Shown piece by piece: positions 35,101 through 49,097 of a DNA stretch of 64,000 nucleotides. Numbering within the stretch: position 1 is the stretch's first letter; each line of letters opens with the position of its first letter. A program made the translations under genes and the position numbers. The notes beneath the pieces are model-generated. The model did not search any database. It was not told where the DNA came from and saw only the letters and a program-made list of their open reading frames with translations. Origin of the DNA: Melanocharis versteri (Eukaryota > Chordata > Aves > Passeriformes > Melanocharitidae); contig VZTG01001876.1 of the NCBI GenBank assembly GCA_013397845.1, positions 321,267-385,266 on the forward strand. The letters run 5' to 3'.

Positions 35101-38100
35101 GTAATGAGTGTAGTGTCTAAATCCCCAGCATCTCCTCTTGTCTCTTCCAGGAGCCTTCTCGGTGCATATCCTATGCTTCTCTGTGCTCGCTTCTTCTTTT
35201 CCCATAAGAAAGTGTGAAAGGTTCAGCCTAATTTTGAGCATGACGTAACAGAAGGAGTGAGGCAAAGGTGTTGAGGAACGTGGAAGATGGTGTTAAAATG
35301 ACTGATGATCTTAGGAGACACTGAACCACGTGAGTTTATCTCTCTAATTACTGCTGTGGCATGAAGCAGTTTGTTCATGTTGTTTCATGTGCACGGGCAG
35401 GGTATGTTCTCTGACCTAGAAACAGTTACCTGTAGCTTAGGAGACAGGAGGGACCAGAAACTGAATCCAAATCATGTATCAGTGCAGAGGTAGGCAACTG
35501 AAACATGGCTTAAAGAGCTCTGAGAAACTCATGTGCCGTAAGCACTTATATCTGGAACAGCTGTTTATTTCTTTCATCTGAGCTGGCATAACTTGAAATC
35601 TTTGAAAGGACATTTTCTATGAAATCCAGGATTAATAGTAAACCTAAGCAAGATTAGAAAGATTGATGAAGGAAGGATATGTGACAGACTGTTTTCAAAA
35701 TAAACAACTTGGTGGTAGGGGTTCAACTAACAGATTCATTCCTCTTATTTTATAAAAGTTTTTTATATTCTTGTCTTCAGTTTAGAAGACAGACTTCAGA
35801 ATATTGTTTGCTGTGGTTGGGTCAGGGGAAGATGAGAAGTTTGAGGTAGTGTTGACAGTGGTGTAAGAAAAATACTCTGTTTCTTGGTTTCCATACTAAA
35901 CCTGAAACACTTTTCCCTGCAAATCATTACGTCAGACTTTAAAGAATCTCATAAACAGTTCATAGTGAAATTGCTGCTTAATAGGGGAGAAAGAGCATCT
36001 GATTTATTAGTGCAATTAATGCTTTGCTTCCTTCCCAACGCACACTTTAAATATTCGTAACCCCATATGTTGCTGTTGTGATGGCCCTTTTATCTTATCA
36101 ATAAAAGATAGCCTAATTGATGGACACGCTGCTTTTCCATACCAGTGTGAACCATTGACCTTGTTGTGTTTCTGAGTAGGACTGCTGCTGATTAAATGGA
36201 ACCGTAATGGCAACTTTTCTAATTTCCTTTGGCTGAGGCACATTAGAAAAATAAATTAATTCCAGAACTAGGAAACCAGATGGTCAGAAAGCATCTCACT
36301 CATATGTCTTTGATGTTATTAAAATGCTTGCTTGCTGTTATGAGAATAATGTACAAAGCCATGTAAAATGGAAAGCCACAAAAAGCCCTGTGTGCAAAGT
36401 CTAGAGTACTTACAGTTATAAATTAAACTCAGGGAAAAAAGATTATGTTTAGTACAGCCTTGAATAGATCCCACTGTACTTAGGTAGTGCAACCCAGATG
36501 GCTGTTCCCTGACAGTCCTTTGCTACCGTACCAACAGGATGGGCTAATGATAGTTTTGGATTAAACTCGGAATTTGAATTGCATCTCAAGGGTGTGGAGC
36601 AGTTTTGAATTCAACAACACAGACAAATACATAACACTACCATTTTTTCTTCGTCAAAAGTCTCCTTTATTTCTTTTACTAGGAACATATTAGAGATTAG
36701 GTTGAGAGAGCTCTTACTGGAATGATGACAGTCCAAAAACAACAGTTATATTTGGAAATAGTTACCAAATACCACTGGCTTTCAGGCCTCAGCAGACACT
36801 TAAAACAGAAGTAAATGTCAGAGCTGTTCTTGTAATCATTGGCTATGCCTTCTCCATCTTAGTGACCAGTGAAGAACTGGAAAAGATAGAAAATTACTTT
36901 CCATATCCTATTCCTATGCTTTTAAGTATCTAAATATGTACGCCTGCCAAAGAGTCTCTTTTCTTGGTCACAGTGTAGATAACTTTGTAGTGCTCTGCTT
37001 TCTCAAAAGTCGTATTAAATTTTGCTTATAAAAACACTGATGATTTGAGCATTGAGAACAGAGGAGATGGAAAGAAAAATTAGCGTTTGGCCTTGGTCAG
37101 TTGATGTTTATTATGGCGGAAGCAGGACAGCTGGGGAATTGTGTTGGATGTTGTGTGAGCCATGGGGTAGCATTGTTTTCAATACTGTTTTGCTGAGTCC
37201 ATTGGGGAAGCCATAATCAAAAGGTGGAGGGGTAGTAGGTTGGGACTGAAGAGCCTTATGAGCATGGGCAGAGTGAGGGAGCTGAGGAAGTTCCTGGAGC
37301 CTGATGGCTTGTGCCTGTGGAAAGTTCAGTCACACAATCGGGTCACTGCTTTAACAAGCTGGCAAGTGTTAGAAGAACCACTGGAAGAGAGGGAGGGTCT
37401 GTGAATGTGCATGTGTGTGCTCAGTGGCAGTAAACAGAAGCATAGCCTGCAGTGGGAGAAACAGACCATGTCTTTACCCTTTCCTTTGCCCCAAAAATGC
37501 TGCTGGGCTTGAGGGCAGGTCTTGCAAATGGAGATGCCCTTAAGGTGACTTGCTAAGCAGTTATCTTCAGGGCTGTGACCATCAGGGATTTGAAAGAATG
37601 TTCCTGTGAGCAGGAACACAGATGCCTTATGTTTTCTTTACGGTGCTGTGCCTCCTCCATTTTGTGGTTCTTCTGTGGCTCCTTGCACGCTTCCCTCCAA
37701 CATGGTGTGCTGGCAGCAGCCGATGGCATGGCCTGTAAAGGGAGAGGGGCTAATGAGAGGTAGATTTTGTAGAGGGGCAGTGGTCTCTGTGCTGTCTTCT
37801 GGAATACATTCCAAAATTTGGAAAGGCTCTGCTTACAGATACCCCTTGTCACGTGGTGTAACATTGATTTTAGCTTTACTGCGTGTTCTCGCAGGCATCG
37901 CCATTAAGCTGGCCCAGGGTGCCAGACTTGCTTGATGCAGTTCTGGGTGAGTGCCAGGAAAAGCAGCACCAGCCACGGGAACCACGAGCCTTTTGCCTGA
38001 GTGGCGTGGAGCCACCAGCCCCGGGAGGGCGGCTGTGGATCCGGGAGGAGGTGGAGTGCGGTGGGATATAAAGCATTCCTTTCTCGCCCCAGCCTACTCT

Positions 38101-41100
38101 GAACCCAGCTGCCAGACCTTGAACTTCCACATTATTTTCCTAATGAGTGTCTTCCCTTTCCTCCTGTGAATTGACTTGTAATGTTTTAGCTGCCAAAGTC
38201 ATGCATGCGCTGCTGGAGCTGCTGTAGTTCTTTGTATCAGTTGTTTCTGACACTTGAGCCTCTACTTCAGAGAGGATTGTGATGGTTATTAATCTAGAGC
38301 TACATTTGTACTTCATTCTCTTTGCTTTACTTCTAGCTGATACCCTCAGAGCTCTGAACTGTGAGTTCAGAGGTTTAAATAAGCTTAGTTGTTTCAGATG
38401 ATGACAGGATGTTGGCGAGAGGGAGAGGGGAACTAGATAATTTTTTGGCAATTGATAAAACAAAATCTGTGTTGTAGTTAAGGGTTTCTGACTTACACTG
38501 CTTGGTGACACAGGGGATGCTGTCTGCTCTGCAATTGTGCTCCCCTCCGGTGCAACAGGGAGAGGAGAGCTAGAAATCCAGTGAAGAGGCATCTACCTCT
38601 GTAGGTAGTCTAGGAAGATTTTTTTTAAATGTTTCTTTTTATGAATTCTGATTGGCATAAAATTGACTTGTCCAAAAGTAGTCAATTATCTCAATTGATT
38701 GTTCATATTCAGTTGCAGGTTAATCTCGTTCTTGCTTTCCCCTCTTCTCACTACTGCAGTAGACGAATCTTTTTGCTAGTGGGAGGTGTGTCCCTGCCAA
38801 CAGAAGAGGGGCTGGAACTAGGTGATCTTTAAGGTCTCTTCCAATGCAGGCCATTCTATGATAAAATTGTATGAATGCTGGATGGACAGTTACCTTTTTA
38901 AAGAACTTTTAGAGCTACCAATAAACTGGCCAGCAGACAGCTGAAGTTACATAGCACATTTAACTTCAAAGGTCCCATACAGCAAATTATCGTTAACTGG
39001 GAAGCTTCTCTGAGTTGCTAAATTCTTCTGTATTACACCAATATAGATAGTTATAGCAAAGCCTGGTAGTTTCTTCTGTTCATTTTTAATTTAGACTTGG
39101 TTATTGTTTCTCCTACACAACCGTCACTGAGTATGAAGTGTGAGGGGGGAAAAAGGTGAGAAATTAATGTTCCAGGAAAAAATGTTTGCTGCTGCATCCT
39201 TCTCCCTCCCTGCACCTACAGTCTGTGGTCCTTAGTGTGTGAAAATTGGCAGAATGCAAATGAGAAGGCTGTTACTGCACTAAGTAATATTGGTTTTATC
39301 TACACTGAGGGAGCCAAGACTCTGTAATTAGGTTTGTGAAACAGTTTAAGTACTCTCCCAGATCCCAGCTGAGCCTGTAGGCATGTATTTTTTTCCCCTG
39401 TGTAACTCTCTTTCTGCAGTCTATACAGCAGGATTTAGTGCTTGAGGGGAGGAACTCTCCTGCTTTCAGTAATCCAGCCTCTACCTGAGCACAGAGGCAT
39501 TGCTGAGGAGGGGACCTGGAGTGCCCTGTGACACTCTGACTTGTTCAGGCCTGGCAAGTCTCTCAGTGAGCAAGACTTTGGAAACAATTTGGTAGCATAT
39601 ACGTGGAGCATCTCCTCCAGCTGCTTACAAGAGCTGCTTGGGACCAGATGGATCTGCTGCTGGCTCTGGCCTGCCACACGCAGTCTGCTCTCTCCCCTTT
39701 GCAGATTTCTGTACTAGTCCTGGAGAACCTAATTCTCTGGACTCATGTGCAGGTGGAAATAAACTTTCTTCTCCACTCTCCAGTCAGTCAAGATAAATAT
39801 CCTTGGTTGTTGCTGCCACCATAATAAGGTTGAATTTTGGCTTTGGTCCTGGGAGAGTGGTTCAGGAGACCAGTCTCTGCAGTCTCACAGGAGCTGACTG
39901 ATGCCACCTGGTTTTGCCAGTTACAGGCCAGGTGCTGCCGCTCCTCTGGCCTCCTTTACTCTGACAGATGTCTCTCTGTTCAGTGTCATTGATCTTTACA
40001 TCCTAGAAATCACCAGCCCTACTTCCCCAGGAAGTTTATTTCAAGTTTCTGCAGGCATTAGCTGATGAACTGGGGGCTTCACCAGGACTCGTGAAGCAGT
40101 ACCAACACTGCTGAGGCTGTCAGAGATGAGGCTGACATGAAGGTGAGCACAGATGTCTCCTTAGGCAGAAGGCACTGGACATTCTCTGGTGTGAAGGCAG
40201 CCTGTAAGTGCTGGGAGCAGTTAGCACACCTCAGAGTGTGCACAGCCTTCCTGACAAGCTTTCCTCACCTGCCTTAGGCTTTCCTTTGTGTGTTGCAAGT
40301 TGGAGTGCAATGAGCACTTCTGGCAACCCCTTGGATGGTTGCCTCCTTTAAAGAGCTGTTTCACTCCAATCTGGAGATAGCCATGAACCATTTTGCCTTC
40401 TTGGGCTTATCCAGAGCCTCGGTCAGTCAGGTGGAGATGGCATCCCAAAAGGTGACTTTGCAGGAAGAAATCTTGTATGATTAGCCAGGATTGCCTGTTT
40501 CGAGGTAGAGGCTCTGCGCCTCCAGCTGACACCTTCTAATACTATGTATGGAATTTAAGGTCAAACTTAATGTAGTAACACTTCAGTAGAAAACTACCAA
40601 AAAGGTATCAGAGGACTGAATAGAGATTAAGCAAAAGGATATAAAGAGTATGAGTAATGTGCAACAGAGGCTTCTGTAAGGTTCTTGTGCTTGAACCCCA
40701 GCACTGACTTGGATGACTGATGGGACATGAGGAATGCTGCCTGGAGACTTGCTTCTACTGTCTCATCCCTTCCCTTTCACTGAAAACTTCCTGTGAGGAG
40801 TGAAGGGAACAGATACCTGGGGCTATCTGGGCCTTCTGGGAATGGATGGTGTGTGCTCCTTCTTGGGACCATGGCAATCTGAGCTTTTTGTCACTGGTGC
40901 ATTCCCCATAAAAGTTGGAGCTGCTGTCTGGCCTCTGGATGCCTTCTTGTCTTTGAGGCTGTGGTGGCTGCATCTCCCTACTAGTTTTCAGCTTTGGCTG
41001 AGCACTTTAGGCGTATATCTATCACTCTTTGCACATGGTACCATAGCATACCCTTCTGTTCAGCTCTTTCCTCTTCGTCTCTGTGAATCAAACGTCCTTA

Positions 41101-42655
41101 CTGAAGCTATAGATATGTTGGTTGTTTTCAGGCAGAGGTTTTGTTCTCTGAGAACTCTATTCCTCTGCAATAGAGGAATTATTGCTGTGCTTCAGGATAT
41201 ATTATAAGGGCTTATAGAAACAGAAGTGCCAAGAATGGGACAGGACTTACACAGCCACAGTGCACTTCGTTGACGTTCCCAGCAGTACTTCAGGTACTGC
41301 AAGATTTTTTTGACAACTGCAGCTTTACTTGCAACACAGCTTTTCTGGGAGCAGAAACTGCTTCAGCTCTGGGTCTGCCTTTCCTCCCCAAGATTCCTAT
41401 TGCCTGTTGCACTGTATATGGCGTCTGCAAGACATGTACATCAGTTTGGAAACAGACCAAGGCAATGAACACTCTTGCTTTCAGTGGGCTGGCAGCACAT
41501 CCTCTGACCTTCCTGCAGCTGTTCTGGTAGTAGCAAAATAATTTGATGGTGGTCAAAATCAGTCACTAAAAAAACCCAACCCAAACCCACTGTTTTGATT
41601 TACCATTTAAGTTTGGATTACTTTTTTCTAATCCACACTGGCATGTAGATCAGTGGGTTTCTCCTAGGTGCACCATGAGTAGTAATAGGCTAGAAAGCCC
41701 TTCGACTTCTCCTGCTCACAAGTTGGTCTGAATGGGAGACATTCATGTTTGCAGACAGCTGCCAGTTGTGCTTTCCCCAAAGTGTGCCAAGTTATGCCCT
41801 GGGTAAATGTTACATAATCATGGTCCTTTGGAGGATGAGCAAAGTTTTATGGTATAATCACCTGGTAAGTACAGAAGGAAGATGGTGGAATTTGTCAGCT
41901 TGGAGAATTGGAAGTGGACTGAGGCGGGGGGGATGGTTTTATTTTACAGTTGTGGTGAATACCTTAGCTCCATTTGATGTTGCAACACCAAACTTCATGG
42001 CATTTCAAGTAATTCCATGGGTGTTAGAAGCATGGAGTCAACACTTAGGCAGAAGGGGTTTCTTCAGACTAGTAGTAAAGCTGGTGGTGTTGCTAAAGAA
42101 AGGGGAAGAAAAGAGTGTGCATTTTTGTGCTGATGAAAACAGGATTCTCTAGGTCTGTGATTTAATCTGGCTGAAGACTATTGTGGAGTTTGGGGGGTGG
42201 GGGGGAGAAAGAAACATTTACATCCAAATAAGTGGGTTTTTATGTTTTTTAAAAATAACTTCTCTAAACCTGAAGTTTTTTGTGGTAGCATATTACCTTC
42301 ACAGGACACATTCCTGCTTGTAATTTTGGCAAGCTCATCCTTATGCTTTAGAAGGTATCTTTCATAACTGGGGGACACAACTCAAAAACATTCTTGCCTG
42401 TGAATATAGAAGTAAATTAATCCAGAAGGAGATCAGACAACAGGTTGAGTTGTAGATGCTGAAAATCTGAAGTTGATAGATTTTACCTTGTCTCTCTGCC
42501 TTGCCTTTCTGCTTTTACTGTCACCTTTCTTTCCTTATGCTTCATAGTCTTGTCAGTTTGCAATCATACTTCTAAAGCCACGCATTTATTTTTAACTAAC
42601 CTTTAAAAACACTTTAAGACCTTTTAAACCAAATTTTTTCCCCCTCTTGGTTTAG
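35101..42655 (+). other. TWSG1: TWSG1 intron 4 (7.6 kb)
   Basis: The donor is GTAATG and the acceptor TCTTGGTTTAG ends at 42655. It holds a short CR1 tail (38781-38864) and a G-rich run at about 42190-42207. The 39.4-41.5 kb part is GC-richer but contains no recognisable gene. Confidence 0.87.
38781..38864 (+). mobile_element. CR1 LINE 3' end (84 bp)
   Basis: The CR1 3' terminal block is recognisable: 'GGGGCTGGAACTAGGTGATC' at 38808-38827, then the TTCCAATGCAGGCCATTCTATG end. One terminal repeat remains. The 5' end is truncated near 38781. Confidence 0.85.
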
Positions 42656-42837
42656 AACACATGTGTACTGTGGTGTATTTTGATGACTGCATGTCAATAC
42701 ATCAGTGCAAGATCTCTTGCGAGTCCATGGGAGCTTCCAAGTACCGATGGTTTCACAACGCCTGCTGTGAGTGCATTGGGCCAGAATGCATCGACTACGG
42801 CAGTAAAACTGTCAAATGTATGAACTGCATGTTCTGA
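42656..42837 (+). CDS. TWSG1: TWSG1 terminal coding exon with stop
   Basis: The exon completes the Glu codon split across the intron and encodes HMCTVVYFDDCMSIHQCKIS and on to the C-terminus CMNCMF, with TGA at 42835-42837. Ten cysteines form the C-terminal domain, which is reported to bind chordin. It is essentially identical to the mammalian protein. The exon continues as a long 3'UTR. Confidence 0.97.
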
Positions 42838-45800
42838 AGCAGGAAAATTGTAATATAGCAATACTGAGGCCAAAGTAATCTCTCTCGGTTAAAGAGACGG
42901 GGATTGCAAATACTGCATTTTGGTGGAGTGCCTGCTGGTTGCAATTAAATGTACCTGGTCGAAAAGAGGATGTATAAAATCAGAAAACATTTTTTTCTTT
43001 TTTTTTTAAATTCATGTAAGCGAGGCTAACTAGTAGACATTTAAACACTATGTTTTAAACGTATTTTTTTTATTTCTGCTCAAATGGTACAGTCATGCTC
43101 ATCATTGCTGTTCTGATTGTTTTCCTTTGATTTGAAAGTATTGGCTATACTGGTTTTCAGAACATAGTACTCTATCTTGTAGTTTAGAGTAGGGAAACTT
43201 TTAGAATATGGTAATGAGATTTCCATTATCTAAATTCAACAAATAAATAAATGGCTGCTAGGTTGGAGGGAGGGTGGATGTTGTTTAGGGGCTGGGATTT
43301 TGGGGTTTAGTTTCTGGTTTTGTTTTTTAACTTTATTACTTTCCAGTTTTTGAGGTTAGCTTTTTATTGTGAAAGTGGTATTTGGAGAAAAATAAAAATT
43401 CATGCTTCCTCTTCAAGTTCAAAGCATGGGCTGTCATGGATAAAATCCTAACTTCTTAGAAGGGCTGCCCAACAAAACACTATGTATGGGACACTTTTCT
43501 TCCAAATTTCATTTGCCCTGCTCTCGTTAGTCAGTTAGGGCCTACGATGCATAATTTATGTGTCAAACAAAATACTCTTTTCAGTCTTCTCTTAGATCCC
43601 AAAATAAAGCTGTTAAGTGCAGTTGCATTTCCCACCTTTTGCACTCTTCTCTAGGGTTGTTACTCCTTGAACGTTTAGTCCAGTAAAGGAAACATGGAAG
43701 GCTATGATGGATTTAATGACTAAAGGAATAAAGAATGAAATGACAGGAACAAGCAAGTGGTACAGGTCCACCAGCTGAGCAGCTGGCAGCAAGCATGTTC
43801 CCATTTAGTAATTTCCTGTGAATATTTATTCCAAAACATTTTTATTATTCTTAAATTTCTTTTTTTTTTCCCCATAAATTTTTGTCACTGAAGAAGGGAA
43901 TATGTGTCTGCAAAGGCAAAGTTAAAGTGTTCTGAGTTTAGAACACTGTCCATTTTTCTAAATAAGCGTTTTTGTATGTTGACAGTTACATAGCAGTTAC
44001 TATGACCCATTTAAGGGCTCCACTGATAATGGTACTAAGTACAAGAATAAAGTGTATGAGTAGGTAATGATCAGCTTTTGGTATTTATAATAATGTGGGT
44101 TTTAACTCCTTGAATTTTTTTATGCATATATGAATATGCAAACACAAAAAGGAATTTGACTATTCACTTTTCTCTCATTACCCTCAGTCTAGAGGGATTA
44201 AACTGTTTTCTAGTTACACCTGTCTATCTGTACCATGTACAAATGAAAGCAGTCATATTACATTTATTTTGTTGAAAAATTTGCCTGAATGTTTTTTTCA
44301 ATTTTTTTTTCTCATGATACAGGTCTTTCAATAATATGGAATAATAATAATAATAATGATAATAATAAAAGAAAAATCTACTCTTGTTAAATAATGTTAC
44401 TTTCTTCAGTGTCTTTTTCAGCTATAAAGATGTACTTGAAAGATGAATGTTATTGTTTTGAACTAGTGGATAATGGAATGTCTTCATACTTTAAACTTAC
44501 AATTAAGTGATAAAAGATCATAGACAAGAATAGAAAAACTTAGCTTATAATGGAGGAGTTGTTCTTCCCATATTTTACAATTCATGTTATATTTTCTTCT
44601 GCTAGAATTTCTTAAAATGAATGGACAGGAAGAATATGTTAGAGTAGCTGTGGCTGTTTGTAGCTGGAAGGTGATGCATCAACGTTCCTGACCGAGACAG
44701 GAGACACGTAGCAATCAAGGAAGCAGCAGGTCATTAGCGTGCTTCGGATTTTTGCAGTCTTAAATTATTGGAAATATGAGGGTAGCTCAGAATCTTCCTG
44801 GAGGAGAAACAGTGCTGATGTTTCTGGTCAGGCACCTGCTGCCCCGTGGATCTGTGATACTGTCTCCATTTACATCCTCAGAATTTCATGGTGAGGTCAA
44901 ATCAAGGGGGGCGCAGCCTAGCAGGTGTCCAGGAAATGTTGTAGGGAATGGCATAAAAATGTAAACACAGTTGTCTGTAGTGGCCTGAGAGAAGGTAGTG
45001 CACACCTTCTGGGGCTTACCTTACTTTTTGTAATTCCTGATGCTGTCTAGAGTTTGCTGAAAGTGTTGTGTGTACACAAATGTCATGCAGCAACACCCAG
45101 TGTATTTTATGACGATGAGTGTTTTAAGAGGTATTTTAATAAAAAGACATTACTGGTTCTTGTGTTTTCTTTCTCAGGAGTTTCTCAGGGAAATGTTACC
45201 CGGAAGCATATCACAAAAGTTATTGATCTAGATGGATAGAAAAACACAGAGAATTAACTCTCCAGCAGTTTTTTTCTGTACCTAAAAGTGTACCTTCGAA
45301 GTCTTTCTGTACATGAATGATTAATACTCAGAATGTTCCTTCTGAAAAACCTAACCATTTTAGAAAGCTGTTTATTTAGTCTTATTAATTTTGCAGGAAA
45401 AATCATAATTTATTTTGGGGTCTCTTACTTCACCCTACATCTGGATAACCAGCAAACCATCACCTATATAAGAACATGTTTTTAAAATTTCTTTTAGTTA
45501 GGAATGTTCTCCAGGTAAAGTATTGGCCACTTTTATCACTGTCCTTTTTGGACAGAATTACAAATCACTGAAAGGGAAGCAAAGAGGGAATTCATATAGT
45601 AAGAAATTATACAGATCCCTAGTGTGTCGGGGGTCTGACTGAAAAGGGGTGGAGTCCTACTTTAAAAGTAAGAAAAGTTTTTGTTTAGTTGCTTTGGGGG
45701 TTGGGTTTGGTTTGTTGGGGTTTTTTTTTATTTGTTTTTCCATACAGGCACTTGAGTACAAAGGTCATAACGTGACATTGCTTTCCTGTCATTTCTTAAG

Positions 45801-45875
45801 GTTACTGGCTTGCTTTTAGTATACTTAATGGATTTCACGTCTAATTCCTAAAGAATAAATACAAGAATACCTGCC
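42838..45875 (+). other. TWSG1: TWSG1 3'UTR (probable extent)
   Basis: This AT-rich non-coding sequence follows the TGA. AATAAA hexamers occur at 43242, 43246, 43391, 43603, 44046, 44364, 45138 and 45854, so several 3' ends are possible. The last site gives a 3'UTR of about 3 kb, which fits my memory of the mammalian transcript. The true end cannot be decided from sequence alone. An AAT microsatellite lies at 44339-44368. Confidence 0.55.
44339..44368 (+). repeat. (AAT)n microsatellite
   Basis: About ten tandem ATA/AAT units with one GAT interruption occur in the probable TWSG1 3'UTR. The tract also creates an AATAAA hexamer at 44364-44369, which may be fortuitous. Confidence 0.92.
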
Positions 45876-48452
45876 TGTATCTTTAATAATACATCTATGG
45901 TCACTCTAGTGTCCCTCCCAAAATTATGGCTGTTCTGATACCTGGCTCCCACACCCCTCATCCAGCTGGCCAGAGGGACTTGAAGTTTGCTGGGGATTGC
46001 ACAGTGACATACAGACCCACACAGCACGATACGCTCCAGTCTCTCCAGCCCCGGGACCTGTGGTGCCCTCTCCCATGGCTGGGACTTAAACCTTCATGGG
46101 CAAAGCCTGAAGACTCGTAGCCTGGGAGGAGTTTAATGAGAAGAGAGGACAGACCCTGCTGATGAGGTACCTGCAGAGCACAGCCAAACAAGAACCTAAC
46201 ATTTTCCTGGTAGATCATAATCTGTTGGGCTTGGCAAAAGAAACACCTGTACCAAGAGCTGACACATTCCCTTGGCACGAGATCTTTCACTAAGTCACCA
46301 GTACATCATTAAAATTTGTGCTACTCACATGGGAAAACAGATACAAAACATTGCAAGGAACAGAGTAAGTCTGATTCAGACAAATCCCTGTAAGATGCAA
46401 GGGTGACCAAGGCTTGAGTTTTCTTATACCGTTTTCATTGCTTAAGTATTTATAACTTTTCTTCCTACTGCAGAGAACTTGGAATTATTTGGCTTTGAGC
46501 AACCTGTTCTGCAGGAAGATGTTCCTGCCCATGGCAGAGGGGTTGGAAATAGATGGTCTTTAAGGGCCCTTCCATCCCAAACCATTCTGTGATTCTATGA
46601 CTCCATAATAGTGCTCATGGGAGTCGCTTAGGCAGAGTTCAGCACCATACACCTTTTTTGGCTCTGTTCTCCTGCTCTGTGGTAATTTCGATGAACAACA
46701 TACTTTCTCCCCCAAAGGCATTAACTAATTTACTACTTCTAGGTTTTCCTGTTGTATCTTCAGGCTCTTATTGTTTTACATGTTTGTTTCTGTATGTGGC
46801 CAACTAGTTTCTTTCCTAAGCTAAATCTTTTTATGTCTGCTGTCTTTTTATGTGTGCTGCTATTCCTTAATTCCTAAGGAGAATTACACAGCATGTCTAA
46901 AGTTATCCCAGAATGGTACAGCTCATGTAGGCTCCCATCTTCCCAAGACAAATTCAACCCCAGAACTGGCTTTCTTGAAGTAGTAGGAGGAGGAAGGAAT
47001 AATTCATTAACACAGCTGTGCCTTTTCCCTTTTCTTTCCCTGACCAAATGCTTCCTGAAGCTCCCCTCCATTATTATTTTATTACTTTTATGAAGCTCAG
47101 GTACATCAGTGAGACTGATTTTCCAAGCAGAGAGCGTGCCACCTCAAAATCCTAGCTTCACTTTGTCTTTAAAACAGCAAGAATTTCCTGAGTGAATGTG
47201 GGGCAGGCTGAGGGTGTAAGGAAGTGCCTCGGTCTGTGTAAGTCGGCCTCAGACCACAGTGAATTCTGCAAGTCAGAAATCATCCAAATGTGTTTCACAC
47301 GGCAGTAAATTGGTATAGTCAGCACTGCACACCATCACTTGTTTGTCCTCAAAATCCGGGAGAAGATTCATTCTGGGTTCATTAGCTGAAGGGCCCATTG
47401 TGCATGAACTTTTGTTGGCAGCGGCCTCTGATAATACACATTCTTCAGAGCTGAGAGCCTCTGGCCACTGCCACTTCAATTGGAGATCCTCAGGGGCAAC
47501 CATCTCCAATTACTAAGGGATGTTACAGAACTAACCCTTCTCTCTTCTTTCGCCAAGAGTAAGATGGCCTTTATATATAACAAAAAAAGAAACACATTAG
47601 CTGTGATGTTAAGTTAAATAGCCTGGTGAGCCCTTGCTGTTAAACTGTTTCTTCTCGAGAGGCGGAGGGAGACTGGAAGTTGCGAGGTTATGTAATACGT
47701 GGTGGAGACAATGTCCCTGTGCTCCAACACTAATCGGGGTGTTTACAACCCTCCCTTTTGTATCTTCCTCTGAATAGCACAAATTCCTGTGGGGGACCTT
47801 TTACATTACAGCAGGAGGTGGCACAAAGAGCTCATTCGACAGGGACTAAGCAGCATTGAGTCTCAAGTGAATAAATGGAGCAGGTGGCACGCTGCCACAG
47901 TATTAATGTGTCCAATAGGCCGGGGATTATGCTTGAGGCTGTGGGAATGAATCGGCCCTGCTTCTGACTGAAACAAATTCCCCTGTTGATGAGGAATCCT
48001 GAAAGGGATTCAAATTACGCAGGTGCTCAACGTAACAGAAACTTGCATTGTAAGAGGCAAAAAAAAAATCACAAAATTCCTTATAACATCACTGTAAACA
48101 GGATGCATCTTGAGATGGGGATGTGTTCCTTGGCACAGGTCGCCTCAAGCGGCATCCAGAGCATTTCTCCATTTCCCTCGCACTCCAGAAAGCAGTAGAG
48201 AGGAGTGGGTAACTCCTCTCAGGAAGTCAGGTTTGTTATGCAGGATGAAGCCGAAGCCAATGGCTGTTCTCATGTGAACTGAGGACGTGGAATTCTGCCA
48301 GCAGTAACATCACAGGGAAGGTGGCCCAGGTGCCCCCTCCTGTGGAGCTGTCAACTCCCACACTGAGACTGATGGCTCGTGGCTGACCTCCCACTCTGAC
48401 AAGTGTCATCTCACAAATCATTTGGCCATTCCCATCTTTAATCACTGCCAAC
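45876..48452. other. Intergenic region downstream of TWSG1
   Basis: The stretch contains a CR1 tail at 46515-46600. From about 47480 to 48060 the sequence is mixed in composition, without repeats, and dense in homeodomain-, E-box- and CCAAT-like words, so it may be a conserved element. No gene is seen. Confidence 0.6.
46515..46600 (+). mobile_element. CR1 LINE 3' end (86 bp)
   Basis: This is the CR1 3' terminus: 'CTGCCCATGGCAGAGGGGTT' at 46525-46544, then 'CCATTCTGTGATTCTATGA' at 46582-46600 with two terminal repeat units. It is severely 5'-truncated. Confidence 0.93.
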
Positions 48453-49097
48453 AGAATCTCAGGATCACAGAACAGGTCAGGTTGGAAGGGACCACAGTGG
48501 GTCATCTGGTCCAACCTCTCTGCTCAAGCAGGATCATCCCAGAACACACCACACAGATTGTGTCCAGATGGTCCTTGAATATCTCCAGCAAGGGAGACTC
48601 CACAACCTCTCTGGGCAATCTGCTGCAGTGCACGGCCACCTGCATGGTAAAGCTCTTCCTCATATCCAGGTGGAACTTCTGTGAATGAGTTTCTGCCTGT
48701 TGCCTCTTACCCTATTGCTTGACACCACTGAGAAGAGCCTGGCTTCATCCTCTTGGCATCCTCCCTCCTTCAGATACTTAAAGACACTCATGAGGTCCCC
48801 TCTCAGTCGTCTCTTCTCAAGGTTGAACTGGTCCAGCTCCCTCAGTCTTCCCTCGTAACAAAGATGCTCCAGCCCCTTAATTATCTTTGCTGCCCTCCAC
48901 TGGAGCTGCTCCAGGAGCTGCATGTCTCTCTTGTATTGAGGAGCCCAGAACCGGACACAGCACTCCAGATGCGGCCTCACCAGGGCTGAACAGAGGGGCA
49001 GGATCACCTCCCTCGACCTGCTGGCAATGCTCTTCCTAATGCAGCCCAGGATACTATTGGCCTTCTTGGCCACAAGGGCCACTGCCAGCTCACGGCT
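48453..49097 (-). mobile_element. CR1 LINE fragment, ORF2 end and 3'UTR
   Basis: A minus-strand CR1 fragment of about 645 bp. On the minus strand an unbroken frame covers 49082-48660 (140 aa) and matches the end of CR1 ORF2 (ANSILGCIRKSIASRSREVI, SALVRPHLECCVRFWAPQYK). The 3' terminal repeat lies at 48453-48470 (CAGAATCTCAGGATCACAGA on the + strand). It is 5'-truncated next to the CpG island. Without the endonuclease and most of the reverse transcriptase it cannot move by itself. Confidence 0.95.

Noticed and set aside
48660..49082. 140-codon minus-strand frame as a host gene
   Set aside because: It is the end of CR1 ORF2 in a truncated LINE copy, not a host gene.
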